From DAIPKP01 sp964545875 (GTDB lineage: Bacteria; Synergistota; Synergistia; Synergistales; Aminiphilaceae), in assembly GCA_964545875.1 (NCBI GenBank), contig CAZJHH010000001.1:496001-560000 (forward strand): DNA of 64,000 nucleotides. Reading direction: 5' to 3'. The notes beneath the pieces were generated by a model that ran no database searches, was not told the origin of the DNA, and worked only from the letters and a program-made list of their open reading frames with translations. The stretch's first letter is position 1, and every line of letters begins with the position of its first letter. The translations under genes were made by a program, and so were the position numbers. Positions 51,180 to 60,691 of the stretch are shown here, piece after piece.

Positions 51180-53333
51180 GTGGAAAAGATGAATCGGGAA
51201 GAGAGATCTCGACAAACTGTTTCCGAAGAGGAACAGCTTTTTAATCGGGAGCTTCAATGGCTTGCCTTCAACGACCGGGTTCTGGAGGAGGCGGAGAAGA
51301 CCTGTCATCCTCTCCTGGAACGGGTGAAGTTTCTTTCCATTTACGCAAGCAACCTCCAGGAGTTTTTCATCATTCGCTTTGCGGGAGTGTTCCGCCAGGT
51401 CTGGCGAGGCGTTACCGTGCCTTCCAAGGACGGCCTTTCCCCGCTTGAGCAGATTGGCCTTATCAGGGAGGCCATCGCCGAATCTCTGGTGCGCCATCGA
51501 GCCTGCTGGATAGACGAAGTTTTTCCCCGCCTTCGAGAAGAGGGAATTCGCATAGAAGAATACGATGTTCTCGGGGAAACGGAAAAAGATGCGCTTCACG
51601 CCTACTTTCGCCAGGAGATTTTACCGGTGCTCACTCCCCAGGGAGTGGATATGGGACGCCCCTTTCCTCACATTTCCAGCGGAAGCCTCAATCTGCTCGT
51701 GCAGATTCGGGACGGAGACGGAACGGAGCATTATGCTCGCATCAAGGTTCCCAAGACCTTTCCCCGTTTCGTTCCCGTGGAGACCCCGGAAGTTCCGGTG
51801 CCCTTCTCTTCCGATCCTCTGCGAAAACAGAAGAACTATCGTTTTGTGTGGCTTGAGGACGTGGTGATGGCGGGGGTGCCCTCTCTCTTTCCGGGATACC
51901 AGGTGGTGGGGGCATGGCCTTTCCAGCTTCTTCGGGATGCGGATCTCGAAATTCAGGAGGATGAGGCTCCGGATCTTCTCGAAACGGTTTCCGAAGTGGT
52001 GGAACAGCGATTCTTCGGGGTGCCCGTGGCTATCCTTCTGGATTGGCGAATTTCCGAAAAGATCCAGCATTTCCTTCGGAAGCATCTGGAGCTTGCCCCG
52101 TATCAAGTCTATCCCGTGGATGGCCGGGTCTGCCTTTCGGATCTCATGGAACTCTATGGAAAGGTGAACAGGCCGGATCTCAAGGACATTCCCTTCACCC
52201 CCAACCTTCCCCGGGCAGTAAGCCTGAACGTTCCGTTTCAGGAAATCCTGCGAAGCGACGATCTCCTGCTTTTCCATCCCTACGACTCCTTTTCTCCGGT
52301 GACGGATTTCCTCCGATGGGCTGCCCGGGATCCCAAGGTGCTGGCTATCAAGATGACCCTTTACCGGGTGGGAAAGAACTCCCCCGTGGTGGAAGCGCTC
52401 ATGGAGGCCCGGCACAACGGCAAGCAGGTGGCGGCCATGGTGGAGCTCAAGGCGCGGTTCGACGAGGAGAATAATATCGTCTGGGCCCGGGCGCTGGAGC
52501 GGGCGGGGGTGCATGTGGTCTATGGCTTGATGGGGCTCAAGGTGCACGCCAAAATGTGTCTCGTCATCCGGCGGGAGCAGGGGGGAATCCGGCGGTACGT
52601 GCACCTCGGCACGGGAAACTACAACCCCTCCACGGCGGGAATCTACACGGACATCGGACTTTTCTCGGAGGATCAGGTTCTCGGAGAGGATGTGGCCTCT
52701 CTTTTCAATGTCATCACGGGGTATGGCCATGGGGTGCGGTATCAGAAGCTCCTGGTTGCCCCGGAGCACCTCCGGCAGGGTATGCTCTCCCGGATTTCCC
52801 GGGAAATCCGGCGACATCGAGAACACCGAGACGGTTATATTGCCTTCAAAATGAACTCCCTGGTGGATCGGGAGTCCATTTTCGCCCTTTACGAGGCTTC
52901 CCGGGAGGGAGTGCGTGTCGATCTTCAGGTTCGGGGCATCTGCTCCCTGGTTCCCGGGGTTCCCGGCATGAGCGAAACCATTCGGGTTACTTCCATGGTG
53001 GGGCGTTTTCTGGAACACTCCCGGATATACTATTTCCGCAACGGCGGAGAGGAGGAGATCCTCCTGGGAAGTGCGGATCTCATGGAGCGGAATATGGACC
53101 GCCGGGTGGAGGTGCTCTTTCCCGTGGAGGATCCGGAGCTTCGGGATGTGCTCAAGGAAATTCTCCGGGTACACCTGGAGGATAACGTTCAGCTCCGGGA
53201 ACTCCTGCCGGACGGTTCTTACCGCCCCATTGCCCGGGGGAGAGAAGAGCCTCGGATAAGCGCCCAGGAGTGGATGCTCGAACACCGAGGCATGTGGAAC
53301 AGACGCAACGATGGAGGATCCTCCAATGTCTAA
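51180..53333 (+). CDS. ppk1: Polyphosphate kinase 1
   Basis: A 717-residue enzyme that builds polyphosphate from ATP. The N-terminal domain starts FNRELQWLAFNDRVLEEA, a hallmark of the family. The catalytic domain has two phospholipase-D-like halves, with the autophosphorylated His456 in GLKVHAKMCLV and the second active-site block in DGYIAFKMNSLVDRESI. GSADLMERNMDRRVEVLFP is the conserved C-terminal signature. Start could be GTG 51180 (AAGGA close upstream) or ATG 51189. It overlaps the CHAD gene by 8 bases. Confidence 0.95.
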   Translation: MEKMNREERSRQTVSEEEQLFNRELQWLAFNDRVLEEAEKTCHPLLERVKFLSIYASNLQEFFIIRFAGVFRQVWRGVTVPSKDGLSPLEQIGLIREAIAESLVRHRACWIDEVFPRLREEGIRIEEYDVLGETEKDALHAYFRQEILPVLTPQGVDMGRPFPHISSGSLNLLVQIRDGDGTEHYARIKVPKTFPRFVPVETPEVPVPFSSDPLRKQKNYRFVWLEDVVMAGVPSLFPGYQVVGAWPFQLLRDADLEIQEDEAPDLLETVSEVVEQRFFGVPVAILLDWRISEKIQHFLRKHLELAPYQVYPVDGRVCLSDLMELYGKVNRPDLKDIPFTPNLPRAVSLNVPFQEILRSDDLLLFHPYDSFSPVTDFLRWAARDPKVLAIKMTLYRVGKNSPVVEALMEARHNGKQVAAMVELKARFDEENNIVWARALERAGVHVVYGLMGLKVHAKMCLVIRREQGGIRRYVHLGTGNYNPSTAGIYTDIGLFSEDQVLGEDVASLFNVITGYGHGVRYQKLLVAPEHLRQGMLSRISREIRRHREHRDGYIAFKMNSLVDRESIFALYEASREGVRVDLQVRGICSLVPGVPGMSETIRVTSMVGRFLEHSRIYYFRNGGEEEILLGSADLMERNMDRRVEVLFPVEDPELRDVLKEILRVHLEDNVQLRELLPDGSYRPIARGREEPRISAQEWMLEHRGMWNRRNDGGSSNV

Positions 53334-54381
53334 GACTGAGGATCTTCTTTCCCTGCCGGGGGGAGGAGAAATCTGCCTTTTCGGAGCCGAGGAACTTCTG
53401 GTGCGGCTCCGGGGATTTTTTTCGGAAATTTCCGGAGTGCTTCTCTCGGAAGATCCGGAAAATCTTCACCGCATGCGGGTAGCCTCCCGGCGGATCCGCA
53501 GTGCCCTCCCTCTCATGGAGGGATGTGTGGATCCCCGGGAATACCGGAGCTGGAGAAAGAGTACCCGTCGATTTACCCGAGCCCTTGGAGATGCCCGGGA
53601 TGCGGATGTGCAGATGATCTTTCTCCAGGATCTTCTTGCGAAGAAAATTCTTCCCGCCGAAGGCACTTCGGGAATAAAGCGCCTCCATCTCCGAATCGCC
53701 CAGAAACGTGAGAGTCTGCAGAAGGAAGTGGCGCGAGCCCTGCAGAGAGAGGATCGGGATCAGCAGCTTCACCAAATGGAACGGGAACTCCGTCGGCTGG
53801 TGGTGCATTTGCGCCTTCGGGGAGAGGGACAGGATTCCCGGAACTTGCGGGAACGTGCCCGGGCCATGTCGGAGCTGCGTTTGGAAGAAGTGCTCGCCCT
53901 GGGGTACGTCATGGGAGCTCCGGATTTCTTCGAGGGACATCACGATCTGCGGATCGCGGTAAAACGCCTCCGATATACGCTGGAACTTTTCCGTTCGCTT
54001 TTCGAGGAAGAACAGGAGAAGAGCTTTATCAAAACTCTCAAGGATCTGCAGACTCTCTTGGGAGATCTCCACGACCTCGATGTATGGGGGGAAATGCTTC
54101 CCGTGCTGGCAGAGGACGAACGGGAGCGTGCGTTGGAGTACTACGGACATCTGCGTTGTTTTCCCCAGATGGAACGGGGAATACTTTTGCTGGAGGAGTA
54201 CGTTTCCGAAAAACGGAAACAGCTCTTTCAAGAGGCGGGAAAGCTCTGGCAGAAGCTTGAGGAAACCTCCTTCTGGAGAGAGCTCTATAAGGCTCTGGAA
54301 GATCTCCCCCATCACGAGGAGGTTGTTTCTGAGGAACTTCCCTCTTTTCCGGATGGCGGGGAGGAAGCTGGGGATGCATAA
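53326..54381 (+). CDS. CHAD domain protein
   Basis: A 351-residue helical protein. The two halves of the domain show the conserved basic motifs HRMRVASRRIRSALPL and HDLRIAVKRLRYTLELF. CHAD proteins bind polyphosphate through this basic cavity and are found on polyphosphate granules, which fits the position between ppk1 and the exopolyphosphatase gene. No adenylate-cyclase-like CYTH domain is fused. GGAGG lies 8 bases before the ATG. Confidence 0.92.
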   Translation: MSKTEDLLSLPGGGEICLFGAEELLVRLRGFFSEISGVLLSEDPENLHRMRVASRRIRSALPLMEGCVDPREYRSWRKSTRRFTRALGDARDADVQMIFLQDLLAKKILPAEGTSGIKRLHLRIAQKRESLQKEVARALQREDRDQQLHQMERELRRLVVHLRLRGEGQDSRNLRERARAMSELRLEEVLALGYVMGAPDFFEGHHDLRIAVKRLRYTLELFRSLFEEEQEKSFIKTLKDLQTLLGDLHDLDVWGEMLPVLAEDERERALEYYGHLRCFPQMERGILLLEEYVSEKRKQLFQEAGKLWQKLEETSFWRELYKALEDLPHHEEVVSEELPSFPDGGEEAGDA

Positions 54382-54412
54382 AAATACGAAAAAAGAGGAG
54401 GTTTGAACTCCC

Positions 54413-55747
54413 ATGAAAGTTGCTCTTTTTGCGGATATTCACGGAAACTTTCCCGCTCTTCATGCAGTATGGCATCACGCCCGCCGATTTGGGGCGGAGG
54501 ACTTCTGGAACCTCGGAGACAGCGTGGGATACGGCCCCTTTGCTCCGGAGGTACTGCGGTTTTTGCGAAAGGAATACGTGCTCAGCCTTCGGGGAAACTA
54601 TGATTCCAAGGTGCTCCGGCTTCCCGAAAAAGGAGAGAAATGGCTTGCCGCCAAGCGACCCGAAAAGGCCCTGGCCTTTCAGTCCTGCTGGGAATCTCTT
54701 TCAGAGGAAGATCTGCTCTACCTGGGAAGCCTCCCGGAAACGCTGCGTTTCCGCTACGGAGGCACGGCCTTTTTCCTCTGCCATGGAAGTCCGGACTCTC
54801 CGGGGGAACATCTGGACTGTACTACCGGAGAAGAGCGCTTTCGTGAGATCGGAGAAGCCACCGGAGGGGACTGTATCCTTTGCGGACACTCCCACGTTCC
54901 CTTCGATCGTACCGTGGAGGGAAGACGTTTTATCAACCCCGGCAGCGTGGGGCGTCCGGATGACGGAGATCCCCGGGCATCCTACTGCCTCCTCGAGGTT
55001 CATAAGGATGGAGTGAAGACCTCCTTTTATCGGGTGGGATACGATGTAGACCAGGTGCTCTTGGGGCTCCGAAGCCAGGGGCTTCCGGAGATTTTCGGCC
55101 GCATGTTTCTTCAGGGAGCGAGCCTGGATACGGTGCTGGGAGGAACTGCGGGAAATGACGGTACTGCGGTTCGCCGGGCCATCCTGGGGGTTCTCGAAGA
55201 ATATGCGGATGTGCGGGATCATGCGGAACAGGTGACTTCTCTGGCGCTCTCTCTCTTCGACTGGCTTCGAAACCTGCACGGATACGGCAGGGAGGAGCGA
55301 GATCTCCTGGAATATGCGGCGCTTCTGCACGACATCGGCTGGTGCGAAGGGCGCCGGGGACATCACAAAAACTCCCGGAAGCTCATTCTCGAAATTCCGG
55401 ATCTTCCCTTCTCTGCCCGGCAAAGGCGTCTGGTGGCCTGTATCGCCCGGTATCACCGGCGCTCTCTGCCTTCGGAGAGCCATCCGATTTATCGGGATCT
55501 TCCCCAGGAAGAAAAAAACCTGGTCTGTGCTCTCGGGGGTATTCTCCGAATAGCGGATGGCCTGGATTGCAGCCATTTGGGGCTCGTGGAGGATCTTTCC
55601 TGTTCCGTGGACCCGGAGAAGGTTTCCATAACCTGCCTCGCGGTACAGCCCCCTCAGGGGGAAGACGAGTCGGCGGAGAGAAAAAAGAGCCTCTTCGAAA
55701 AGCATTTTGAGCGAGAGGTGCAGATTATATGGGTTCTCCAGAAATAG
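54413..55747 (+). CDS. Metallophosphoesterase fused to an HD domain
   Basis: A 444-residue two-domain cytoplasmic enzyme. The N-terminal calcineurin-like domain has all metal motifs: DIHGN (8-12), GDSVGYG, GNYD, CHGSPD and GHSHVPF. The C-terminal half is an HD domain (EYAALLHDIGW, ACIARYHRR, LGGILRIADGLDCSH), closely resembling the HD part of Ppx/GppA proteins. The fusion in a polyphosphate operon suggests cleavage of polyphosphate or of a guanosine or nucleotide signal. The 19-base overlap with the next gene implies coupled expression. Confidence 0.88.
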   Translation: MKVALFADIHGNFPALHAVWHHARRFGAEDFWNLGDSVGYGPFAPEVLRFLRKEYVLSLRGNYDSKVLRLPEKGEKWLAAKRPEKALAFQSCWESLSEEDLLYLGSLPETLRFRYGGTAFFLCHGSPDSPGEHLDCTTGEERFREIGEATGGDCILCGHSHVPFDRTVEGRRFINPGSVGRPDDGDPRASYCLLEVHKDGVKTSFYRVGYDVDQVLLGLRSQGLPEIFGRMFLQGASLDTVLGGTAGNDGTAVRRAILGVLEEYADVRDHAEQVTSLALSLFDWLRNLHGYGREERDLLEYAALLHDIGWCEGRRGHHKNSRKLILEIPDLPFSARQRRLVACIARYHRRSLPSESHPIYRDLPQEEKNLVCALGGILRIADGLDCSHLGLVEDLSCSVDPEKVSITCLAVQPPQGEDESAERKKSLFEKHFEREVQIIWVLQK

Positions 55748-57309
55748 ACCTCTCTTCCGAGCCCCTTCAGGAAGAAGTCCTGGGCTTCGTGGATCTCGGA
55801 ACGAACTCCATCCGGCTCCTCCTGGTGCGTCTCAATCCCAACCGATCCTATTCCCTGCTTTTGCAGCAGCGCCAAATGGTGCGCCTCGGAGAAGGGGCCC
55901 AGGTGGAGGGGTATCTTCAAGAATCCGCCATGGAGCGTACCATAAGGGCCGCCAGAGGTTTTGCGGAGATTGCCCTCTCCTATGGAGCCCGGGAAGTCGT
56001 TGCGGTGGCTACTGCGGGAACGCGGAACGCTCTCAACGGCGAGGCGTTTCTGGAGCGCCTTCGGGAGGAGACGGGGCTGGATATGCGTATCATTTCGGGA
56101 AGGGAGGAGGCCCGGCTCATCTATCTGGGAGTTTCCGAGGAGATGCAGCTCGGAAACCGCCGGGGATTCTTTATTGATATCGGAGGAGGAAGCACGGAGA
56201 TTTCCGTGGGAGACCAAAAGGAATATTTTTTCTTGGATAGTCTCCATCTGGGGGCTATCCGGGTGGCCTCTCTCTTTTCCCCTTTTTCGGAGACGGGCCC
56301 CATCGCTCCGGATCGTTTGAGCCTCATGGAAAACTACGTGCGTAACTCCGTGGTTCGATCCATGCAGAAAATCCGGGAACTCAAGCCGGAGATCGGCATC
56401 GGCAGCTCCGGAACCATTCTCAACCTTGCAGCGGTGGCGGGGCGGCGGAGGGGAACTTCCGGAGGCACTGTTTCTCGCAGCTTCAAGCTGGAGGAGCTTC
56501 AGGAGGCTGTTGGCTATCTCGCTTCTCTTTCCCTGGAGGAACGGCGCCGGGTGCCGGGACTCAACCCCGAACGGGGAGACATCGTGGTGGCGGGAGGAAT
56601 GGTGCTGGTTACCCTCATGCAGGAGGCAGGGGTCTCGGAGCTTCGCACCAGCGAGCGGGGGCTTCGGGAGGGCCTTCTGGTGGACCATCTGCAAAAGATC
56701 GGTCTTTTCGAAGGCATGTCCATACGGGAAAAAAGCATCTTTCAACTGGGAAGAACCTGTCGTTTCAACGAAGAGCACGCCCGGCGGGTGGCATCCATCG
56801 CCACGCAGCTTTTCGACGAGGCCCGGCGCATAAAGCTTCACCCCTTCGGAGACTGGGAAAGAGAACTTCTCTATTATGCGGCGATTCTCCACGACGTGGG
56901 CATGTTCATCTCCTTTTCGGGGCACCAGACCCACTCTCACTACATCATCCGTCACGCGGAGCTCCTCGGATTCGACCAGACCGAAATAGCCATCATGGCG
57001 GCTCTGGCCTTTTACCATCGTAAAAAACTTCCCCGAAAAAAACATGAACCCTTCGGCATGCTGGACCCGCGCTCTCAAAAGACCGTCTTTTCGCTCTGCG
57101 CCTTTCTTCGTATGGCGGAGAGTCTGGATCGAGGGCATGCGGGAGTGGTTGCCTCGGTTCGTATGAAACGAGGCAAAAAAGAGATCCGGCTCCTGGTGGA
57201 GGCTCTCAAGGATTGTCCCCTGGAGCTTTGGGGGGTTCGGGAGCATCTCAAGGATTTTCGTAGAATTTTCGGCAAACCTCTCGGAGTGGATTTTTCCATC
57301 CCCTCCTGA
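55729..57309 (+). CDS. ppx: Exopolyphosphatase / pppGpp phosphohydrolase (Ppx/GppA) with HD domain
   Basis: A 526-residue enzyme. The actin-like phosphatase core has FVDLGTNSIRLLLVRL, the catalytic GREEARLIYLG and the nucleotide motif FFIDIGGGSTEIS. GIGSSGTILNLAAVA and RRVPGLNPERGDIVVAGG follow. The C-terminal third is an HD domain (YYAAILHDVGMFISF, AFYHRKKLP, FLRMAESLDRGH). Such proteins shorten polyphosphate chains or act on pppGpp; sequence alone does not decide. It completes the ppk1-CHAD-phosphoesterase-ppx operon. Confidence 0.93.
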   Translation: MGSPEIDLSSEPLQEEVLGFVDLGTNSIRLLLVRLNPNRSYSLLLQQRQMVRLGEGAQVEGYLQESAMERTIRAARGFAEIALSYGAREVVAVATAGTRNALNGEAFLERLREETGLDMRIISGREEARLIYLGVSEEMQLGNRRGFFIDIGGGSTEISVGDQKEYFFLDSLHLGAIRVASLFSPFSETGPIAPDRLSLMENYVRNSVVRSMQKIRELKPEIGIGSSGTILNLAAVAGRRRGTSGGTVSRSFKLEELQEAVGYLASLSLEERRRVPGLNPERGDIVVAGGMVLVTLMQEAGVSELRTSERGLREGLLVDHLQKIGLFEGMSIREKSIFQLGRTCRFNEEHARRVASIATQLFDEARRIKLHPFGDWERELLYYAAILHDVGMFISFSGHQTHSHYIIRHAELLGFDQTEIAIMAALAFYHRKKLPRKKHEPFGMLDPRSQKTVFSLCAFLRMAESLDRGHAGVVASVRMKRGKKEIRLLVEALKDCPLELWGVREHLKDFRRIFGKPLGVDFSIPS

Positions 57310-57332
57310 GAAAATCTTTCGAAAGGAACGAA

Positions 57333-57378
57333 CGACGGCGGCAAATTCCCTTGATTGGGGTTTGCCGCCGTCGATTTT
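57333..57378 (+). terminator. Terminator of the polyphosphate operon
   Basis: CGACGGCGGCAAA (57333-57345) pairs perfectly with TTTGCCGCCGTCG (57361-57373), followed by ATTTTG. It lies between convergent genes and may act in both directions. Confidence 0.85.
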
Positions 57379-57417
57379 GTCTTGGCCAGGAGCCGTTTTT
57401 ATGGTGACTTTCGGGGG

Positions 57418-58131
57418 TTACTGTTTTTGTACCAACCCCGTAAAGGAGCCTCCGTGGGAGCCGTCCTGGAACTGCCACTTGCCGATGAAACGTCCGATTT
57501 CGTCGAAGGTGCCATAAAAATGACGGGTTCCGTCCAGGGTTTCGAAGGATCCCAGAGATCCCTGGGCCTCTCCCCGTACTTCGAGGGGAAGGGGATTATC
57601 TTCTTTGGCGGAGACGATCATGCCGGAAATGCTTCCTTTCTGTCCCACCACGATGCGGAAGGTGCCGTAGTCGGGTTCTCCCGTGTAGGTTCCCCGGAGG
57701 GCCTGAGAGAAGGGAGCCGGACCGGGAAGGGAAAGAGCTCCCTGGGGTTCTCCTCCTGCATAGGTGGTTTCAAGCCCCGTAAAGGAGCCTCCTCGCTGAT
57801 CCCGGAAGCTCCAGTTTCCCATGAGCCTTCCCGCTTCGTCGAGAGTCCCCTCGAAAAGATAGATTTTCTGAGAATCCTCGAAAAGATAGATGCCATCGGG
57901 GGTTATTTGCCCATGAACCTCCGTGGTGGTACCGTCGTATTTGGCGGAAAAGAGGGTTCCTCGAATCGCTCCCTCGGAGGAGTCGATAAGGAAGGAGCCG
58001 TAATCCGCTGCACCGATGAAGGTTCCTCGAAAGAGTCGTTCTCCTCCCCGAGCCTGGGAGGGGACTCCCAAAAACACGGCCAGCATAAAAATCCCTGCGA
58101 AAAAGAAGAGTTTCCGGTAATTCCTGAACAT
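57418..58131 (-). CDS. Secreted protein with an internal duplication, function unknown
   Basis: A 237-residue exported protein: signal peptide MFRNYRKLFFFAGIFMLAVFLGVPSQA. The mature part is two copies of a domain of about 87 residues (35-120 and 146-233), each beginning RGTF/RGTY, with DYGSF/DYGTF, EGTLDEAGRLMGNW / YGTFDEIGRFIGKW and ending GGSFTGL. The pattern of glycines and aromatic residues suggests a small beta-barrel like that of proteins in which each strand is measured by GTF/GTY turns. I do not recognise the family. AAGGAGGG lies 8 bases before the ATG. Confidence 0.75.
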   Translation of the reverse strand: MFRNYRKLFFFAGIFMLAVFLGVPSQARGGERLFRGTFIGAADYGSFLIDSSEGAIRGTLFSAKYDGTTTEVHGQITPDGIYLFEDSQKIYLFEGTLDEAGRLMGNWSFRDQRGGSFTGLETTYAGGEPQGALSLPGPAPFSQALRGTYTGEPDYGTFRIVVGQKGSISGMIVSAKEDNPLPLEVRGEAQGSLGSFETLDGTRHFYGTFDEIGRFIGKWQFQDGSHGGSFTGLVQKQ

Positions 58132-58287
58132 GGTGTATCCCTCCTTAAGTTCCAATAAATGCGGTGCCGCTGCTGCAAAGCCTTTTTCGGGCTGAAAAAG
58201 CCGCTCCACGTATTGTAACACGAGGGGTTCCTTTCCCGTATTTCTGCTTCAGAGAGAGGGCGGCGAGCCGGAAAGGGCATCTGCGGT

Positions 58288-59016
58288 CTACGAGAGGAAA
58301 AGATCGCATACCAGGGGAAGATGATCCGAAAGGGTGATTTGGGGTACCTCGAAGGAGCGTACGGAAAACTCGGGGGTGGTGAAAATGAAATCGAGCTGTC
58401 GTTGAGGGGTCAGGCTTGAGTAGGTGGGGATGTTCCGGGGATCCGTGGAACGAAGGTTCGACGCTTCGAGAAACTCTCGAAGTTCTGCCGCCCCTCCGAA
58501 GGTGTTGCAATCCCCTCCGAAGATCACGGGTTTTTTTATCCGCTTCAGAAGGGTCACAAGATCCCGGAGCTGCTGATGCCGGGCGTTCCTTCCCAGAGAA
58601 AGATGCACCAGCACGAAGACGAACTCTCCGAAATCCACCTCCATAACCGCCCGTTTCATTCCCCGGTTGAGTTGATGCAAGGAGGTGCTTTCCACGGCAA
58701 GGCTGGAGAGCACCGCATTCCCCTGATGCCGGAAGAGGGGGAACTGTACCACCGGATTGTCCGGGGCGTATTTCACCGCTCTTTGGGAAGTCATGCCGAG
58801 AGCGATTCCTAGACTTTGGGCCTGGCACGAAAAATTGTGGCGGAAGGAGCCGAAGTCCACCTCCAGAAGCCCGAGAATATCCGGAGCCTGACTCTCCAGA
58901 AAGGAGGCTATCTTTCGCATACGGTGTACCGTGGGATGCAGGCATCCCGCAAAAGGAAAGGGCACGTGATAATGCCATCCCGTTCCCGTGCCGTACCGGA
59001 TGTTGTAGAGCAGCAC
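58288..59016 (-). CDS. Endonuclease/exonuclease/phosphatase (EEP) family protein
   Basis: A metal-dependent phosphodiesterase-like protein of about 242 residues. Motifs of the family: LLYNIRYG at the start, ILGLLEVD (metal Glu), VFVLVHLSLG, VIFGGDCNTF (catalytic Asp/Asn), RQLDFIFTT and LSDHLPLVCDL (catalytic Asp-His pair). Substrate may be nucleic acid, a lipid or a phosphorylated sugar. Start is uncertain: GTG at 59016 has AAGGGG about 9 bases upstream and starts at the family core, while an ATG at 59091 would overlap the upstream gene by 40 bases. There is no signal peptide from the chosen start. Confidence 0.85.
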   Translation of the reverse strand: MLLYNIRYGTGTGWHYHVPFPFAGCLHPTVHRMRKIASFLESQAPDILGLLEVDFGSFRHNFSCQAQSLGIALGMTSQRAVKYAPDNPVVQFPLFRHQGNAVLSSLAVESTSLHQLNRGMKRAVMEVDFGEFVFVLVHLSLGRNARHQQLRDLVTLLKRIKKPVIFGGDCNTFGGAAELREFLEASNLRSTDPRNIPTYSSLTPQRQLDFIFTTPEFSVRSFEVPQITLSDHLPLVCDLFLS

Positions 59017-59051
59017 CCGGACATCCCCCTTGACGGGGAGGGGGGTGGAGT

Positions 59052-60539
59052 TTAGAACGAGTGTTCCCGGGCGATCTGCCATTTGAACCATTTGTATTTA
59101 TCCTTGGGAAGAATCCGATAGCCCCGGGTTTCCTTGGTGATCCAGATAAGGTAGTCCTTCACGAAAGCCTCCTGGAGTCCCGTATGGGATTTTCCCTTGT
59201 TGTCCTTCAGAGAAGCGTAGGTATCCTTGAGCTCCCGGTCTTCGTCCGCATCCCAGCGCATAAGGGCGAAGGCGTGTGCCACGGTTTGAGCCGCAGAACG
59301 GGTGGGAACCAGAGGAAAGAGCAGGGAGTGCTCTTCCCAATCGTAAATGCCGTCTCCCTTGCCTGGAACCAGGCATATCCGGGGATATCCCCGGGCACGA
59401 AGGCGTACGGTACGAAAAATTTCCGGATCCAGTCCGGGCATTTCACTCAGATGGGTATCCAGCTCTTCCAGGGAGAGTATCTCGTGAGGAGAATCCTGGA
59501 AAAACGGCGAGGGCACCAGGCGGCTTCTTCGGGCGGACATCTCCGAGAAGGAACGGATCTGTTTGATCTTTTCCTGGATCTCCATGCGCAGTTCCGGAGC
59601 GCCCTTGCCCTTGTACTTGGCGGCGTAGCGCTTGCGCTTGTCCGCATCCTTGGCCTGTTCCTCCCGAATGGATACCGCCAGTTCCTTGGCTTCTTCTATC
59701 CGGTTGGTGAGGGTAAGGATTTCTTCGGTTATGGTGAGAAGGTGTTCCCTTTCTCCCAGGGCTTCCCGAAGAAGTTCCAGCCACTTGTGATAATCCTCCC
59801 GGCCCTTGTCGTACAGAGCTGCGGCCTCTCGCATCTCGATCTGCACTCTGTCCGGGGCGTAGCGAAGAGTCTGGGTGCGCAGAGCCACCTCGGTACGGTG
59901 AAGGAGTTTCTCCTCCAGGCACTTTACAAGTTTTTCTCCCTTTTCCGAATGATGGGGCTCGTTCAGGTTCTGGAGCAGGATGTTCTGGAGTGCCTGGCGG
60001 CGTTTCTGGTGTTTCTCCACGGATTCTTCGGTAGCCTTGATCTTGGCGTCTCGGGAGCAATCTACCGAAGAGTCCGGAAGAGGTCGATTGAAGTAGCAGG
60101 AATGAAGATCCTTGAGGTAATCCGTAAGCAGATAATATTGATAGCGGCTTAGAGGGGCCTGTTCCATGCTTTTTTTGAGAAACACCTCGGGTTCCGCCGA
60201 AGAAAGCTGGGGGGCCAGATAACCGTAATTGATCAGCAGGCTGTCGGTGCTGGAGAAGGAAGGGGCCTGGGTGCCCTCATCCACCTTTTGCATGCGATGG
60301 TTGCAGAGTCCCTGAACTATGGTCCAGTAGGAGGTGCGCAGCTTTTCGTTCAGCATGCGCAGGGCTTTTCGCTCCTCCGGGTCTGAAGAGTCCTGGGGGA
60401 TTTTTTGATGTTCCTCCAGAATTTCCTTGGCCTCTCGCAGAGACTCGAGGAGATCCTTGGGAAGTTCCGCCCCAAGATACTCTGTAAGAGGAGAATTTTG
60501 TTCGGAATTCCGAAAGCTTTCTGAGGGTTTTTGTGTCAT
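59052..60539 (-). CDS. Conserved-looking coiled-coil protein of unknown function
   Basis: A 495-residue soluble protein that I cannot assign. It is rich in charged helices (residues about 195-345, for example EESVEKHQKRRQALQNILL and EILTLTNRIEEAKELAVSIR), likely an extended coiled coil, followed by a globular part with RGYPRICLVPGKGDGIYDWE. No membrane segment or signal. It is the upstream partner of the EEP gene and may be transcribed with it. Start at 60539 was chosen for the position of AAAGGG and the promoter at 60619. Confidence 0.7.
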   Translation of the reverse strand: MTQKPSESFRNSEQNSPLTEYLGAELPKDLLESLREAKEILEEHQKIPQDSSDPEERKALRMLNEKLRTSYWTIVQGLCNHRMQKVDEGTQAPSFSSTDSLLINYGYLAPQLSSAEPEVFLKKSMEQAPLSRYQYYLLTDYLKDLHSCYFNRPLPDSSVDCSRDAKIKATEESVEKHQKRRQALQNILLQNLNEPHHSEKGEKLVKCLEEKLLHRTEVALRTQTLRYAPDRVQIEMREAAALYDKGREDYHKWLELLREALGEREHLLTITEEILTLTNRIEEAKELAVSIREEQAKDADKRKRYAAKYKGKGAPELRMEIQEKIKQIRSFSEMSARRSRLVPSPFFQDSPHEILSLEELDTHLSEMPGLDPEIFRTVRLRARGYPRICLVPGKGDGIYDWEEHSLLFPLVPTRSAAQTVAHAFALMRWDADEDRELKDTYASLKDNKGKSHTGLQEAFVKDYLIWITKETRGYRILPKDKYKWFKWQIAREHSF

Positions 60540-60618
60540 AATGAAAGAGAGCCCTTTCTTTAGCGTCTCGTTCCTGAAAATCGACAGGAATATGGTTTTC
60601 GGAAAATACAGCCCCTCC

Positions 60619-60646
60619 ATTATAGAGTCTCACGCCTAAAACACAA
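60619..60646 (-). promoter_or_regulatory. Promoter candidate for the coiled-coil protein gene
   Basis: On the minus strand TATAAT (60624-60619) is perfect and a partial -35 TTGTGT (60646-60641) lies 16 bases away. Confidence 0.45.
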
Positions 60647-60691
60647 CATGATAAAACGCCTCTGGAAAAACATGCAAATGGTTCTCCAAGA

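Noticed and set aside
51621..53285. A 554-codon minus-strand frame
   Set aside because: It is the shadow of ppk1.
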